This document shows positions 16,733 to 24,526 of a stretch of 64,000 nucleotides of DNA, one piece after another. The stretch lies in NCBI RefSeq assembly GCF_900168685.1, contig NZ_FVZN01000014.1:868001-932000 (forward strand), read 5' to 3'. Each line of letters starts with the position of its first letter. The first letter of the stretch is position 1. Origin of the DNA: Solibacillus isronensis (lineage in GTDB: Bacteria; Bacillota; Bacilli; Bacillales_A; Planococcaceae). The notes under the pieces were generated by a model. That model did no database searches, had not been told where the DNA came from, and saw only the letters and a list, made by a program, of their open reading frames with translations. Both the position numbers and the translations under genes were made by a program.

Positions 16733-17662
16733 ATGGCAGGTTTTACAATCGGTAAGCAAGGCACTTTTCTTGAGACGGTTCATTTTGACGATAACTTAGA
16801 AATCAGTTTATTTACCCGTGGAGATGGTGTAGAAATTATCCAGCAGACTATTGGAGAAGGCAAATTATTCTATGTATATCCGAGTGGAAATGTTAATGCC
16901 TTAGAATTTTATTTTATAGTATCAGGTGAAGTTGAATGTGAAGTGGAAAATAAAAAATATATATTAAGTCCAAAAGACTATTTTATTGCAAGAGAGCTCA
17001 GTGATCCGATACACTTTACTGCTTTATCCAAGGTATCCTTATTATGTGTATTTACCGAACAAACATTCGTTCATATCAGTAAGGACATATCCTCTCTTAT
17101 TGAAATTAAAAAACAAGTGGAACTGAAAGATATCTATACTCAAAAACACAGTGATCGAGTTGCGAATTATTCCGTTAAAATTGCTAAAAAACTAAAGCTA
17201 AATAAAGAGAAGCTAGAAAATCTGGCAATAGCATCTGTATTGCATGATATAGGCAAAATTCATGTGCCATCTGAGATCTTAAATAAACCAGGTAAATTAA
17301 CGGATGAAGAATTTGACATTATCAAGAAACACCCTGCTGACGGTGCAGCCATGATTAAGGAATCCTACTATAAGGAACTTGTTCCTATAATTGAACAGCA
17401 TCATGAAAGGCTGAATGGCACCGGCTACCCGAACGGTTTAAGGGGAGATGAAATTCTGTTGGAAGCGAGGATTATAGCTGTAAGTGATACATTTGATGCG
17501 ATGACAGAAGACCGAGCTTATAGAAAAGCGTTTGGAGCACAATTTGCGATAGATGAACTTAAGAATCTGGCAGGTACTCATTATGATCAAGAGGTTGTAC
17601 TCGCTCTAGAAGAGATATTAAAAGAAGAAGGGCTTATTGATTATTGTACTACCGGAAAATAA
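16733..17662 (+). CDS. cupin-HD-GYP protein, probable c-di-GMP phosphodiesterase
   Basis: This 309-residue protein has an N-terminal cupin-like beta-barrel (about 30-115, with EFYFIVSGEVECEVE). A short helical linker leads to an HD-GYP domain (about 130-300). Metal and catalytic motifs are intact: KHSDRVANYS, HDIGK, KHP, HHERLNGTGYP, and DTFDAMTEDRAYR. HD-GYP enzymes hydrolyse c-di-GMP to pGpG or GMP. No membrane segment is seen, so it acts in the cytoplasm, and the cupin may sense a small ligand. ATG 16733 follows AGGGGGGA. Its location after a c-di-GMP riboswitch gene supports the substrate. Some HD-GYP proteins act on other nucleotides, so specificity is inferred. Confidence 0.88.
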   Translation: MAGFTIGKQGTFLETVHFDDNLEISLFTRGDGVEIIQQTIGEGKLFYVYPSGNVNALEFYFIVSGEVECEVENKKYILSPKDYFIARELSDPIHFTALSKVSLLCVFTEQTFVHISKDISSLIEIKKQVELKDIYTQKHSDRVANYSVKIAKKLKLNKEKLENLAIASVLHDIGKIHVPSEILNKPGKLTDEEFDIIKKHPADGAAMIKESYYKELVPIIEQHHERLNGTGYPNGLRGDEILLEARIIAVSDTFDAMTEDRAYRKAFGAQFAIDELKNLAGTHYDQEVVLALEEILKEEGLIDYCTTGK

Positions 17663-17938
17663 GTTTATAAATAATAAGTATTATAGCCAACGACGCAACT
17701 TATCGAGCGTTTTATTAATATGGTAAAGGAAAAAATTCTTCGTGCAAACTACATTGTACGGGGAAAAAAAGTTTTAAAGAATAACTGCTGATTATGCAAT
17801 AAAATATCCTAGTAAGGAGATGACCCGTTATAACCTTCGAAAAAAGAATAGGGTCTCCGTACGGGTACTGCAATTTTTTAGGGCTAAAAGAGAAAGTCTG
17901 ATTTGCCCATTTTTATGTAATACATATGAATGGAAGAT
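17663..17938. other. intergenic stretch without a supported gene
   Basis: No ORF with a ribosome site is convincing. A 23-codon open stretch at 17719-17790 is too short and without support. An imperfect inverted repeat (GGAGATGACCC near 17816 and GGGTCTCC near 17849) is the only structure noticed. Confidence 0.4.
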
Positions 17939-18032
17939 GCATTAGGTAAGCTATGGGAATGCCTCGATAAATGAAAATGTATAAAAAAGAAAGCGTTGGG
18001 GCGTTCCGACGCTTTTTCATTTTTACTTTCCA
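17939..18032 (+). repeat. degenerate glnA 3'-end/terminator repeat, copy B
   Basis: From GCATTA at 17939 this matches the end of glnA (TGGGAA...CGAT...ATGAAAATGTAT). It then runs through a terminator stem AAGCGTTGGGGC/CGACGCTTTTT and a 3' flank identical to that of glnA over 23 bases. It no longer encodes protein. 36 bases are identical to copy C at 18971-19006. The stem can still act as a terminator. Confidence 0.7.
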
Positions 18033-18328
18033 CAAGCTGATTTTTTCTTGTCCACATTTTGCCTATAAACTTTTTTATTGCCCCAATTTCTCCAGATAAT
18101 GAATCATAAATAAAATGGAACTTCTAGAATCAGCTAGAAAGATAGAAAGTCGATTATATTTTTTATTAATTCGATATTATGCAGAAAACATTGTATAATT
18201 ATTGAAATGGAAAAGAACGCCATTCAACTTTTTTAAATACATAAAACGTAAAAAGAAAAATTACTACATTCACAGTTGAAATTGCTGGACATAAAGGTTT
18301 GCCTAAGGTGGAAATGGGGAGGATAGCA

Positions 18329-18588
18329 ATGATTGCTTTTATTCGACGGATAGCACTGCCTTCAAGGTTGCTTGCGCTTGCTTCCATCGTCTTTTTCGTT
18401 TTGTTGAACTTTCAATACGATTTCTTTTCAGCTCTATATGAGCCGTTTCGAGCCAACCATGGAGCTATCCATGGAATACTTGAAACAGGCAGCATTTTTG
18501 TAGCTTTTTCGATTGCTCTACATGGCTGGGTTTCATTCAAAGAAACGATGTCCGCAAATTGGCTACTTTTTTCAGCAATGTTTGGTAA
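18329..18588 (+). pseudogene. N-terminal fragment of a membrane sensor (MASE-like)
   Basis: Starting at ATG 18329 (GGGGAGG 6 bases upstream), the frame encodes two membrane helices and the stretch HGILETGSIFVAFSIALHGW. This resembles the start of MASE-type membrane sensor domains found in front of GGDEF or kinase modules. The resemblance ends at FSAMFGKV, where the family would go on to a GLLDLLHT-like motif. From about 18589 the DNA instead encodes, in another frame, the middle of a VOC protein. The formal ORF runs on to 18649 with unrelated residues. It is read as a deletion remnant; the family assignment is moderate. Confidence 0.6.
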
Positions 18589-18906
18589 GGTCTTGGTCTT
18601 AAAAGACTTGGCGGATTTAAAGGGCATCGTGGATACACTGGTATTATGATTGGCTTACCGGATGCATCATATCACCTGGAGTTTACTGAACATATTGACG
18701 GAAGTCCATGTCCTGCACCAACGGAAGATAATTTGCTCGTATTTTATATGCCTGATGCTGAACAAATTCAAGCAGTACAGTCTCGACTTGCTAGTATGGG
18801 ATACCCCGAGGTTCCGCCTGAAAATCCATATTGGAAAGAAAAAGGTGTGACGATTGAGGACCCGGATGGCTGGCGTATAGTATTGATGAACACAGAGGGA
18901 ATTTAA
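18589..18906 (+). pseudogene. C-terminal part of a glyoxalase/VOC-family protein, 5' truncated
   Basis: From 18589 the frame reads GLGLKRLGGFKGHRGYTG and then IMIGLPDASYHLEFTEH, the middle of a small VOC (glyoxalase/bleomycin-resistance fold) protein. It ends normally with EDPDGWRIVLMN. About the first 25 residues, including the first metal-ligand strand, are missing, and an in-frame TAA at 18586-18588 lies just upstream. An ATG at 18646 could start an 86-residue product, but it has no ribosome site and would lack half of the fold's first module. It is most likely non-functional. Confidence 0.7.
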
Positions 18907-18940
18907 TATATGGTAAACAGTATATATAGAAACAAAACCA

Positions 18941-19030
18941 GCACTATCGTTACATAGCGAGGACGCGCCAATAAATGAAAATGTATAAAAAAGAAAGCGT
19001 TGGGGCTGTATGCTCCAACGCTTTTCATTA
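18941..19030 (+). repeat. degenerate glnA 3'-end/terminator repeat, copy C
   Basis: GCACTATCGTTACATAG at 18941 aligns with GCACTACCGTTACACAG in glnA (15590). The similarity continues through the MKMY codons and the terminator stem (AAGCGTTGGGGC with GCTCCAACGCTTTT). In the glnA frame it contains stop codons, so it is a relic. The stem remains a plausible terminator for either strand. Confidence 0.7.
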
Positions 19031-19097
19031 ATAAAACATAAATATGGCAGTTCCATGTTACGAACCTGGACAACATTATTTATGTATTCTCTCTGTT

Positions 19098-19274
19098 TTA
19101 CGCAGCAGTATCCGAATACTTATTAAGTAATTCATCTAATTCTTGGCTGCAATGTACTACTTCAGGGTGTGTGTATCCTAGATCATTTGCTTTTTTGTAC
19201 ATGTCTTTTCTTTTAGATTCAATTCTTATTCTCAATCTTAGCCTAAATATTTTTTTGAAAAATAAAAATTTCAT
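19098..19274 (-). CDS. Spo0E-like aspartyl-phosphate phosphatase (58 residues)
   Basis: On the minus strand ATG 19274 opens a 58-residue protein. After a basic N-terminus it has IESKRKDMYKKANDLG and then the family signature CSQELDELLNKY. Spo0E-family proteins are two-helix hairpins that remove phosphate from Spo0A and so delay sporulation; SQELD is the catalytic motif. Length, charge pattern and motif all fit. The ribosome site (AAAGGAA) is weak and rather far from the ATG. Neighbours are debris and an ABC transporter and give no further clue. Confidence 0.78.
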   Translation of the reverse strand: MKFLFFKKIFRLRLRIRIESKRKDMYKKANDLGYTHPEVVHCSQELDELLNKYSDTAA

Positions 19275-19650
19275 TGCTAAATTTATGTTCCTTTCTGAAG
19301 TATTACGATGTTTTATTATTTCTTAGTTAAATAAAACAACGTTAATTCATCGTAACTTATTAAAAAATAATTAAGTGTCGAATCGTGGTAAAAATAAAAA
19401 GTTCATAAATTTGTAAAAAATAGGGGTATTATACAAAAATAATTTCATCTCATATTGACTTCAATTATGAAACGAAATAGTTAAAAAAGATATTGATTTA
19501 GAAATGATTATTTTCCTGTTTTTTGAAAAATTACCTTTTAGTTTGTAAATTATTAATTGATAGATTATTCTAATAAAGTACCCGATAAATCGAAATTTAG
19601 GTTTGTAACCGTTTTCAATGTCGATATATAGAAGGGGGAGGGGATTACAC
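19275..19650. other. AT-rich intergenic region
   Basis: This very AT-rich stretch lies between the divergent Spo0E-like and ABC transporter genes. It must hold their promoters, but I see no clear -35/-10 pair or operator. TGTAAC near 19603 lacks a correctly spaced CGAC partner. No gene is supported. Confidence 0.4.
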
Positions 19651-20766
19651 ATGTTGCAGGCATTAAAGGTTGGATTGCTAATCGAACGCTCCAATCTAAA
19701 AAATATTGTTGCGTTACTAGCAGTGATTGTTATTGTATTCGGATGTATGTTTTTTATTAAGGCGCAGTCAGTAGGTGATCAGCTCAATGAAAAAAAGGGT
19801 GACTACTACAGTTCGCGTGCTGTATTATCCAAGTTCCAAGTTCAGGATGCCTCAAGGGACGGGGATGGCAGTGATTTATTTAAAAATCTGACCCAGCAGA
19901 AAAGTGCTGTTGCTTTACAAATTGCCTCGCTAACGGTAGAAAACTATCCGATGTATTATGAGGCTTCCTATCGAATTGCTGAGCTGCGGCAACAAGCATT
20001 TGATATGGATGAGTACGAAAAAGTGAAGGACTTGCTGCCTACCAAGTTTCAAAATTCAATGAATTACTTATATTTTAAAACGATGCACGAATCGGGCAAA
20101 AATACGATTAGCGATATCTCCCATTACATACCGTTTTTGTTGTATTTCTTTAGTTTAGTAGGTGTTGGCTGGTACATATTTATGAGTTTCTATACGAGTT
20201 CGATTTTACTGGATGATTTTGAGCATTCAAGCATTATTAAAGGCTACCCGGTGAGATTTGACCAATATGTGATATCCAAATGTATCATCGCCTTTTTGTA
20301 TGTTATCGCGTTTATTGTGCTCATCTTTATCAGTGCGGCACCTTTGTTATTCAATGGGTTAGGAGATAGTTCCGAAAAAGTGGCCGTTTACTTGGGGGAG
20401 CCGGCATTAATTTCAAGTATGCACTATATTGTGCTATGTATTGTCTACATGCTGGTCATTTCGATATTTGTCATGCTCTTATCGATTATTTTAAATGTAC
20501 TGCTGAAAAATATGTATTTGACATTGTTCGTCCATTTTATTCTATTCTTTTTACCTATTATTTTCCCTTCAATTATTAGTGTGTTCCCGTACAATCCGTT
20601 CCATTTCATGAACTTCAATGAAATTTTAAATGGAATGCCGTTGGATTTAGTGCGTCCTGTGGATGTAACGATGAATATCGGTTTACTGATTATGAGTATG
20701 TGTATTTTAATCATGTTATTCGTCATTAAAACATTCTTCTCTACAGGAAAAATTAAAAGGGCCTAG
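19651..20766 (+). CDS. ABC transporter permease (first of two)
   Basis: This 371-residue protein has one N-terminal membrane helix (about 20-38), an extracytoplasmic loop of about 115 residues, and five more helices in the C-terminal half. This is the topology of ABC-2-type exporter permeases. No substrate-specific motif is recognised. ATG 19651 is preceded by GGGGGAGGGG at suitable spacing; the ATG at 19618 is not. It begins a three-gene unit with a second permease and an ATPase (gaps of 11 and 12 bp). Substrate unknown; export of a peptide, antibiotic or envelope component is the usual role. Confidence 0.8.
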   Translation: MLQALKVGLLIERSNLKNIVALLAVIVIVFGCMFFIKAQSVGDQLNEKKGDYYSSRAVLSKFQVQDASRDGDGSDLFKNLTQQKSAVALQIASLTVENYPMYYEASYRIAELRQQAFDMDEYEKVKDLLPTKFQNSMNYLYFKTMHESGKNTISDISHYIPFLLYFFSLVGVGWYIFMSFYTSSILLDDFEHSSIIKGYPVRFDQYVISKCIIAFLYVIAFIVLIFISAAPLLFNGLGDSSEKVAVYLGEPALISSMHYIVLCIVYMLVISIFVMLLSIILNVLLKNMYLTLFVHFILFFLPIIFPSIISVFPYNPFHFMNFNEILNGMPLDLVRPVDVTMNIGLLIMSMCILIMLFVIKTFFSTGKIKRA

Positions 20767-20777
20767 GGGGGAAAGAA

Positions 20778-21992
20778 ATGTACGGATATTTTAAATTTGA
20801 ACTGAAACAGTTTTTTACGAATAAGAAAAACTTGGCGATCTATTTTCTCTTGGCATTTGCTGCAATATTTTATGCGTTTAAGATTGCACCTGCCTATGAT
20901 CCTATTGAAAAGGTCGATCGGGAGGAAATTGAAGCCCGCTATTTAACGCGTCAGGAATTTATTGATGATTTGAGTCAGAGGGATTTAAGGGAAATACATC
21001 CGACATCAGTTAGAGCATATTATGATTTTGCTGATATCAACCCGCTGGATAAGGCAAGAATGGATGCTCTTGATGCAAATGATCTGAAAAAGTATGCGGA
21101 AGTAACAAGCGCCTGGTATGTTCAAATGAACTATTTGACTTTTTATAATGAACACCTTTTCTATAATGACCGATATTATGTGGCAGACAGGGAATTTGCA
21201 AATGTTGAAGGTGCTTTAAATGCGATGGATCAACATTACCGGTACGGTGCTTTTAATAAGGCGAATTACGAGTTGTCGATTGGTGTTTTTGAACAACGTA
21301 CGGCATTGCAGACGCTTGAGCGACTTCTGAAAGGCCCGCTTCCTTTAATATTAATTATTTGTACCTTATTACTGGCGATCGATATTGTGACAAAGGATCG
21401 TCGTCACCCTTCTTTGCTGAAAGGTTTTCCGATTGCCGACTGGAAGAAGCTGCTCGTGAAAACAGGTGTTGCTTTTATCGGCAGTATCACTTTATTCGTT
21501 CCTTTACTTATTGGTTTTATGATAATCGGAGTTCAATCAGGTTTCGGCCATCTTAAACTGCCATCACCCGAGTATGCTTTTAATTTCTTGCAATGGGGGA
21601 ATGAGAGTTTAGCTAATATGATGACATTGGGCATGTTTTTGGGCCGCTCTTTATCGTTGCTGATTTTATGGTTCATCGTCATTATCAATGTTATGGTTTT
21701 AAGCAGTGTACTGTTCCGACAAGAAATGGTGAACTTGGCGGCGGGACTATTCGTCATTTTTGGCGAAAAGTTTTATATGAACCGCGGTATCGGATATTTT
21801 TGGGAAGTGGAAAAAGTTCCTGCGACGTATATCCATGTCGGAAAAGTTGTGTCCAGTTATCAGAACTATTATTTAGGAAGTGAGAATGTAGATTATCAAC
21901 TTGGTCTGCTGTTATTGTCATTATGCGCTGCCGTAATATTGGTGATTACGCTGCTCATTTCACTTATTAAACGTTTCAAGCTTATAAAATAG
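20778..21992 (+). CDS. ABC transporter permease (second of two)
   Basis: This 404-residue protein has the same plan as the preceding permease: a membrane helix at about 19-36, a long extracytoplasmic loop (about 37-178), then helices from about 180 to the end. The two permeases show little evident sequence similarity, so they probably form a heterodimer. The loop contains many aromatic and acidic residues, such as YYDFADINPLDKARM. ATG 20778 follows AGGGGGGAAAG. It lies between the first permease and the ATPase with no terminator. I do not recognise a named subfamily. Confidence 0.78.
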   Translation: MYGYFKFELKQFFTNKKNLAIYFLLAFAAIFYAFKIAPAYDPIEKVDREEIEARYLTRQEFIDDLSQRDLREIHPTSVRAYYDFADINPLDKARMDALDANDLKKYAEVTSAWYVQMNYLTFYNEHLFYNDRYYVADREFANVEGALNAMDQHYRYGAFNKANYELSIGVFEQRTALQTLERLLKGPLPLILIICTLLLAIDIVTKDRRHPSLLKGFPIADWKKLLVKTGVAFIGSITLFVPLLIGFMIIGVQSGFGHLKLPSPEYAFNFLQWGNESLANMMTLGMFLGRSLSLLILWFIVIINVMVLSSVLFRQEMVNLAAGLFVIFGEKFYMNRGIGYFWEVEKVPATYIHVGKVVSSYQNYYLGSENVDYQLGLLLLSLCAAVILVITLLISLIKRFKLIK

Positions 21993-22004
21993 GGGGGATA
22001 ACGA

Positions 22005-22916
22005 ATGATTGCTATTGAAAATATTACCGTTCAGTTTGCAGATAAAAAAGTGCTCAACGATATTTCGATCAAGTTTGAACAAGGCGAAATGATCGGTCTA
22101 GTGGCACCAAATGGAACCGGGAAATCTACTTTGATGAATGTCATTATGAACTATTTGCCGCCAACAAGCGGGAAAGTTTCGTTTAACGGCAATCTTAGCT
22201 ATTCGAGTAAATCAAACGAGGTGAAAATTCACGAGTTTGTGTCGATGATGCCGGATCAAAGTGATTTATATAACCATTTAAGCGGTCGTGCCCATTTAAA
22301 AATGTTCGCAACGATGTGGAAGTCCGATCCGAAACTGATCGACGAAACAATTGAAGCGCTGAATATGGGCCATTATGTAAATAAAAAAACCGGTACATAC
22401 TCACTCGGCATGCGTCAGCGTCTATGTTTTGCAATGCAGATTGTAGCGAACACAGAAATAATGATGATGGACGAAGTAATGAACGGGCTCGACCCGAATA
22501 ATATTGAAATCATTTCAAAGATTTTAATGAAGAAAAAAGCCGAGGGAAAAATGATCATTATCGCATCGCACTTGCTCGATAATCTGGAAAAGTACGCCGA
22601 CCGTATTTTCCTGTTCAATGGAGGCAAACTGGTCGATACGAATGAAATTATTGAAGGGTTCAGCCAGGCGAAGATCAAAACAGTACGGGTAAAAAATATG
22701 GAAGAATCCGTTAAAGCGCTGCTTAAGGAGAAATATCCGCTAATTGAGCAGCAAACACTCGTTACAGATATGACACTGCTGCATCTTCCTAGTTCGGAAC
22801 CGATGCTGTTAAGCGATCTAACTGAATTTTTGGTGGATAACAATGTAATGGATTTTGCGTTTGGTAAAGTGACATTGAATGATTTGTATGCCCTTTACTA
22901 TCATGAAGTTGTATAG
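22005..22916 (+). CDS. ABC transporter ATP-binding protein
   Basis: This 303-residue protein has a complete nucleotide-binding domain (about 1-215): Walker A APNGTGKST near residue 35, signature YSLGMRQRL, Walker B IMMMDE, a D-loop NGLDPN and the H-loop histidine in IIASHLLDNL. About 85 C-terminal residues follow, as in exporter ATPases of the antibiotic/ABC-2 type. It powers the two upstream permeases. ATG 22005 follows TAGGGGGGATAACGA. The gene ends the unit and is followed by a terminator. Confidence 0.92.
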   Translation: MIAIENITVQFADKKVLNDISIKFEQGEMIGLVAPNGTGKSTLMNVIMNYLPPTSGKVSFNGNLSYSSKSNEVKIHEFVSMMPDQSDLYNHLSGRAHLKMFATMWKSDPKLIDETIEALNMGHYVNKKTGTYSLGMRQRLCFAMQIVANTEIMMMDEVMNGLDPNNIEIISKILMKKKAEGKMIIIASHLLDNLEKYADRIFLFNGGKLVDTNEIIEGFSQAKIKTVRVKNMEESVKALLKEKYPLIEQQTLVTDMTLLHLPSSEPMLLSDLTEFLVDNNVMDFAFGKVTLNDLYALYYHEVV

Positions 22917-22925
22917 AAAACTAAC

Positions 22926-22960
22926 GAAAACGCCATTCTTATTTAGGGAATGGCGTTTTT
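22926..22960 (+). terminator. intrinsic terminator after the ABC transporter unit
   Basis: AAAACGCCATTC pairs with GAATGGCGTTTT around TTATTTAGG and is followed by Ts. Confidence 0.85.
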
Positions 22961-23013
22961 ATCGTATGAATAAGGGGATTTTGTATCAAAGTAAAGTGTA
23001 TTTGATACTTTTA

Positions 23014-23523
23014 TTAATGCAATGGGTGGTGCAGATGCAATGGTGGAGGGATGAGCCAGCCTTTTGATTTGTTTAGGCGTAATAATTTTGCCCCAAGCTG
23101 TGCCTTAGCTGTATGGAATTGACCATACATCATTCCGATATCTTCTCGCATTGTCATACCCATAGCCTGACTGCAAGCAACTAAACCGGCAGCGACATCT
23201 ACAGATAATGCTGCACTTATTTCAGGATCATTGAATCTTGCTCCTGGCGGGATGTTTTCAATTCGTGCTTCAGGACGTTCTGGTGGTGCAGGAGGAAGTC
23301 CAACTCCATTTAATTTAAGGATTTTTTCTAATTGTTTAACTTCTTCTCGAGCAAATTGAACAAAGTCTTCAATTATTTTTTTCAAGTCGTGGTCACCGGC
23401 ATGATTATAAAAAGTCTGATACCCGGCAATCATACTGTAACCTGCTGCTAAACTTGACCAAATGTTAAAAACTTCTCCATAATGTAACGGTTCATCTTTT
23501 GGGTTACCCGTTAAAATTCCCAT
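23014..23523 (-). CDS. DUF3231-family protein, ferritin-like, possibly spore-associated
   Basis: This 169-residue protein begins MGILTGNPKDEPLHYGEV and contains two similar helical halves with GYQTFYNHAGD and ENIPPGARFNDPEI. These are features of DUF3231 proteins, predicted four-helix bundles related to spore coat protein F. It ends in a histidine- and proline-rich tail (PPPLHLHHPLH), a possible metal site. ATG 23523 is chosen since AAAGGAAG lies 7 bases upstream; ATG 23526 is equally readable. Function is not established; many Bacillales carry several copies, some under sporulation control. Confidence 0.82.
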   Translation of the reverse strand: MGILTGNPKDEPLHYGEVFNIWSSLAAGYSMIAGYQTFYNHAGDHDLKKIIEDFVQFAREEVKQLEKILKLNGVGLPPAPPERPEARIENIPPGARFNDPEISAALSVDVAAGLVACSQAMGMTMREDIGMMYGQFHTAKAQLGAKLLRLNKSKGWLIPPPLHLHHPLH

Positions 23524-23695
23524 CATTACACTTCCTTTCAAAATTAGGTGGATTTCATACAACGGTAGTATGAGCAATTAAAGTGTTTTAATTCATTAAT
23601 AAATGAGAAAAAAATAATGCACGTTACCTGATTTTGAATGGTGAAGCGAACAATTCACTAATAGATTGAATAGATCCGCTTAATTTATAAATGAC
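23524..23695. other. intergenic region upstream of the DUF3231 gene
   Basis: This AT-rich region contains the minus-strand leader of the DUF3231 gene. No gene and no clear promoter hexamers are seen. Confidence 0.35.
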
Positions 23696-23743
23696 AAAAA
23701 AGTAAGACGCTTGCTAATGAATAAAATAGCAAACGCCTTACTT
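23696..23743 (-). terminator. intrinsic terminator downstream of the CarD-like gene
   Basis: On the minus strand AAGTAAGGCGTTTGCTATTTT pairs with its imperfect complement and ends in TTTTTT, a 19-bp stem with few mismatches. Confidence 0.75.
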
Positions 23744-23780
23744 GAATTGATTTTTATGTATAAAGTGGTAATTCAATCAG

Positions 23781-23824
23781 TAACGAATAGTGTTGAAGTA
23801 AACAGGATTTACTTCAACTCGTTA
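23781..23824. other. long hairpin just downstream of the CarD-like gene
   Basis: GTTGAAGTAAA and TTTACTTCAAC (11 bp, loop CAGGA) lie inside an outer pair TAACGA/TCGTTA. There is no T-run on either strand, so this is not an ordinary terminator. It may stabilise the 3' end of the minus-strand transcript. Confidence 0.5.
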
Positions 23825-23848
23825 ATGATATAAAGCTAATTTTATAAA

Positions 23849-24352
23849 TCAGTTAGTAGGACCTTGAACTCGTTTAAAAATATCTTTTTCGATCTCTTCT
23901 TTTGGCTTTTTAAGCGCAATTTCCAACACATCTAATATAATAGTTGAGAGTTGCTGTAAAATTTGGGAGTCTTGAGATGTAATTTTTTTCTCGTCTTTTT
24001 GTAATTCCAAATCTTTTCGTAGGAGTGTATTCATTAACTGGGCAGCTTCTAGATGATTATTCGCACTTAAGATTTCTGCGTGATTTCTTTGACGGTTTGT
24101 ACTACGGTCATTCCATTCGCTTGGTTCATTCGAAAAACAATCCATAATTTGAACAGCTTCATCATAGCTCAATATTTTTTCAAGTTGTGAGTTTTTACTC
24201 TCAACAGGATGATACAGTGTTACTCCAGGTCTAATTTTAGATTGCATAACATAGTAAAGCATAGGTTCACCTGTGAAGTTTTGTTCTACAATACCATCAA
24301 TCTGGCAAATTCCATGGGATTTATAAAACGTTAAGTCACCAATTTTATACAT
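23849..24352 (-). CDS. CarD/CdnL-like transcription regulator
   Basis: This 167-residue protein has an N-terminal CarD_CdnL_TRCF Tudor-like domain (about 1-60, starting MYKIGDLTFYKSHGICQIDG), which in the family binds the RNA polymerase beta subunit. A helical C-terminal part follows (about 65-165). ATG 24352 has GGAGGCG at 7 bases. The family often stabilises promoter complexes of housekeeping or stress genes. The gene is divergent from a MarR-type regulator, and the 27-bp palindrome between them probably controls both. The C-terminal half is less conserved and I infer rather than recognise its role. Confidence 0.78.
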   Translation of the reverse strand: MYKIGDLTFYKSHGICQIDGIVEQNFTGEPMLYYVMQSKIRPGVTLYHPVESKNSQLEKILSYDEAVQIMDCFSNEPSEWNDRSTNRQRNHAEILSANNHLEAAQLMNTLLRKDLELQKDEKKITSQDSQILQQLSTIILDVLEIALKKPKEEIEKDIFKRVQGPTN

Positions 24353-24401
24353 ATATACGCCTCCGGACAAAGTTATACTTTTTATAATAAAGTATTCTAC
24401 C

Positions 24402-24428
24402 ATTTAAGTCAACTAAGTTGACTTAAAT
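24402..24428. promoter_or_regulatory. 27-bp palindromic operator between CarD-like and marR genes
   Basis: ATTTAAGTCAAC-TAA-GTTGACTTAAAT is a perfect inverted repeat with 12-bp arms. It has the AGTTGACT-type core common to MarR operators. It lies 50 bp upstream of the CarD-like start and 99 bp upstream of the marR start. Self-regulation by the MarR protein is the likely reading. Confidence 0.75.
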
Positions 24429-24526
24429 GCCCTATTAGTATCATGAACTTGAATTAATATATTAGCTTTAGTATGATGCTTGAGACTATTTAAGAATTAT
24501 GTTGATAGAAAGAAGGGGGAGAAGCA

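Noticed and set aside
18646-18906. Independent 86-residue VOC gene starting at ATG 18646
   Set aside because: No ribosome site, and the homologous frame clearly extends upstream of this ATG to 18589, showing truncation rather than a natural start.
19600-19625. ECF-type promoter (TGTAAC ... CGAT) for the ABC transporter
   Set aside because: The spacer is only about 12 bp, too short for an ECF promoter.
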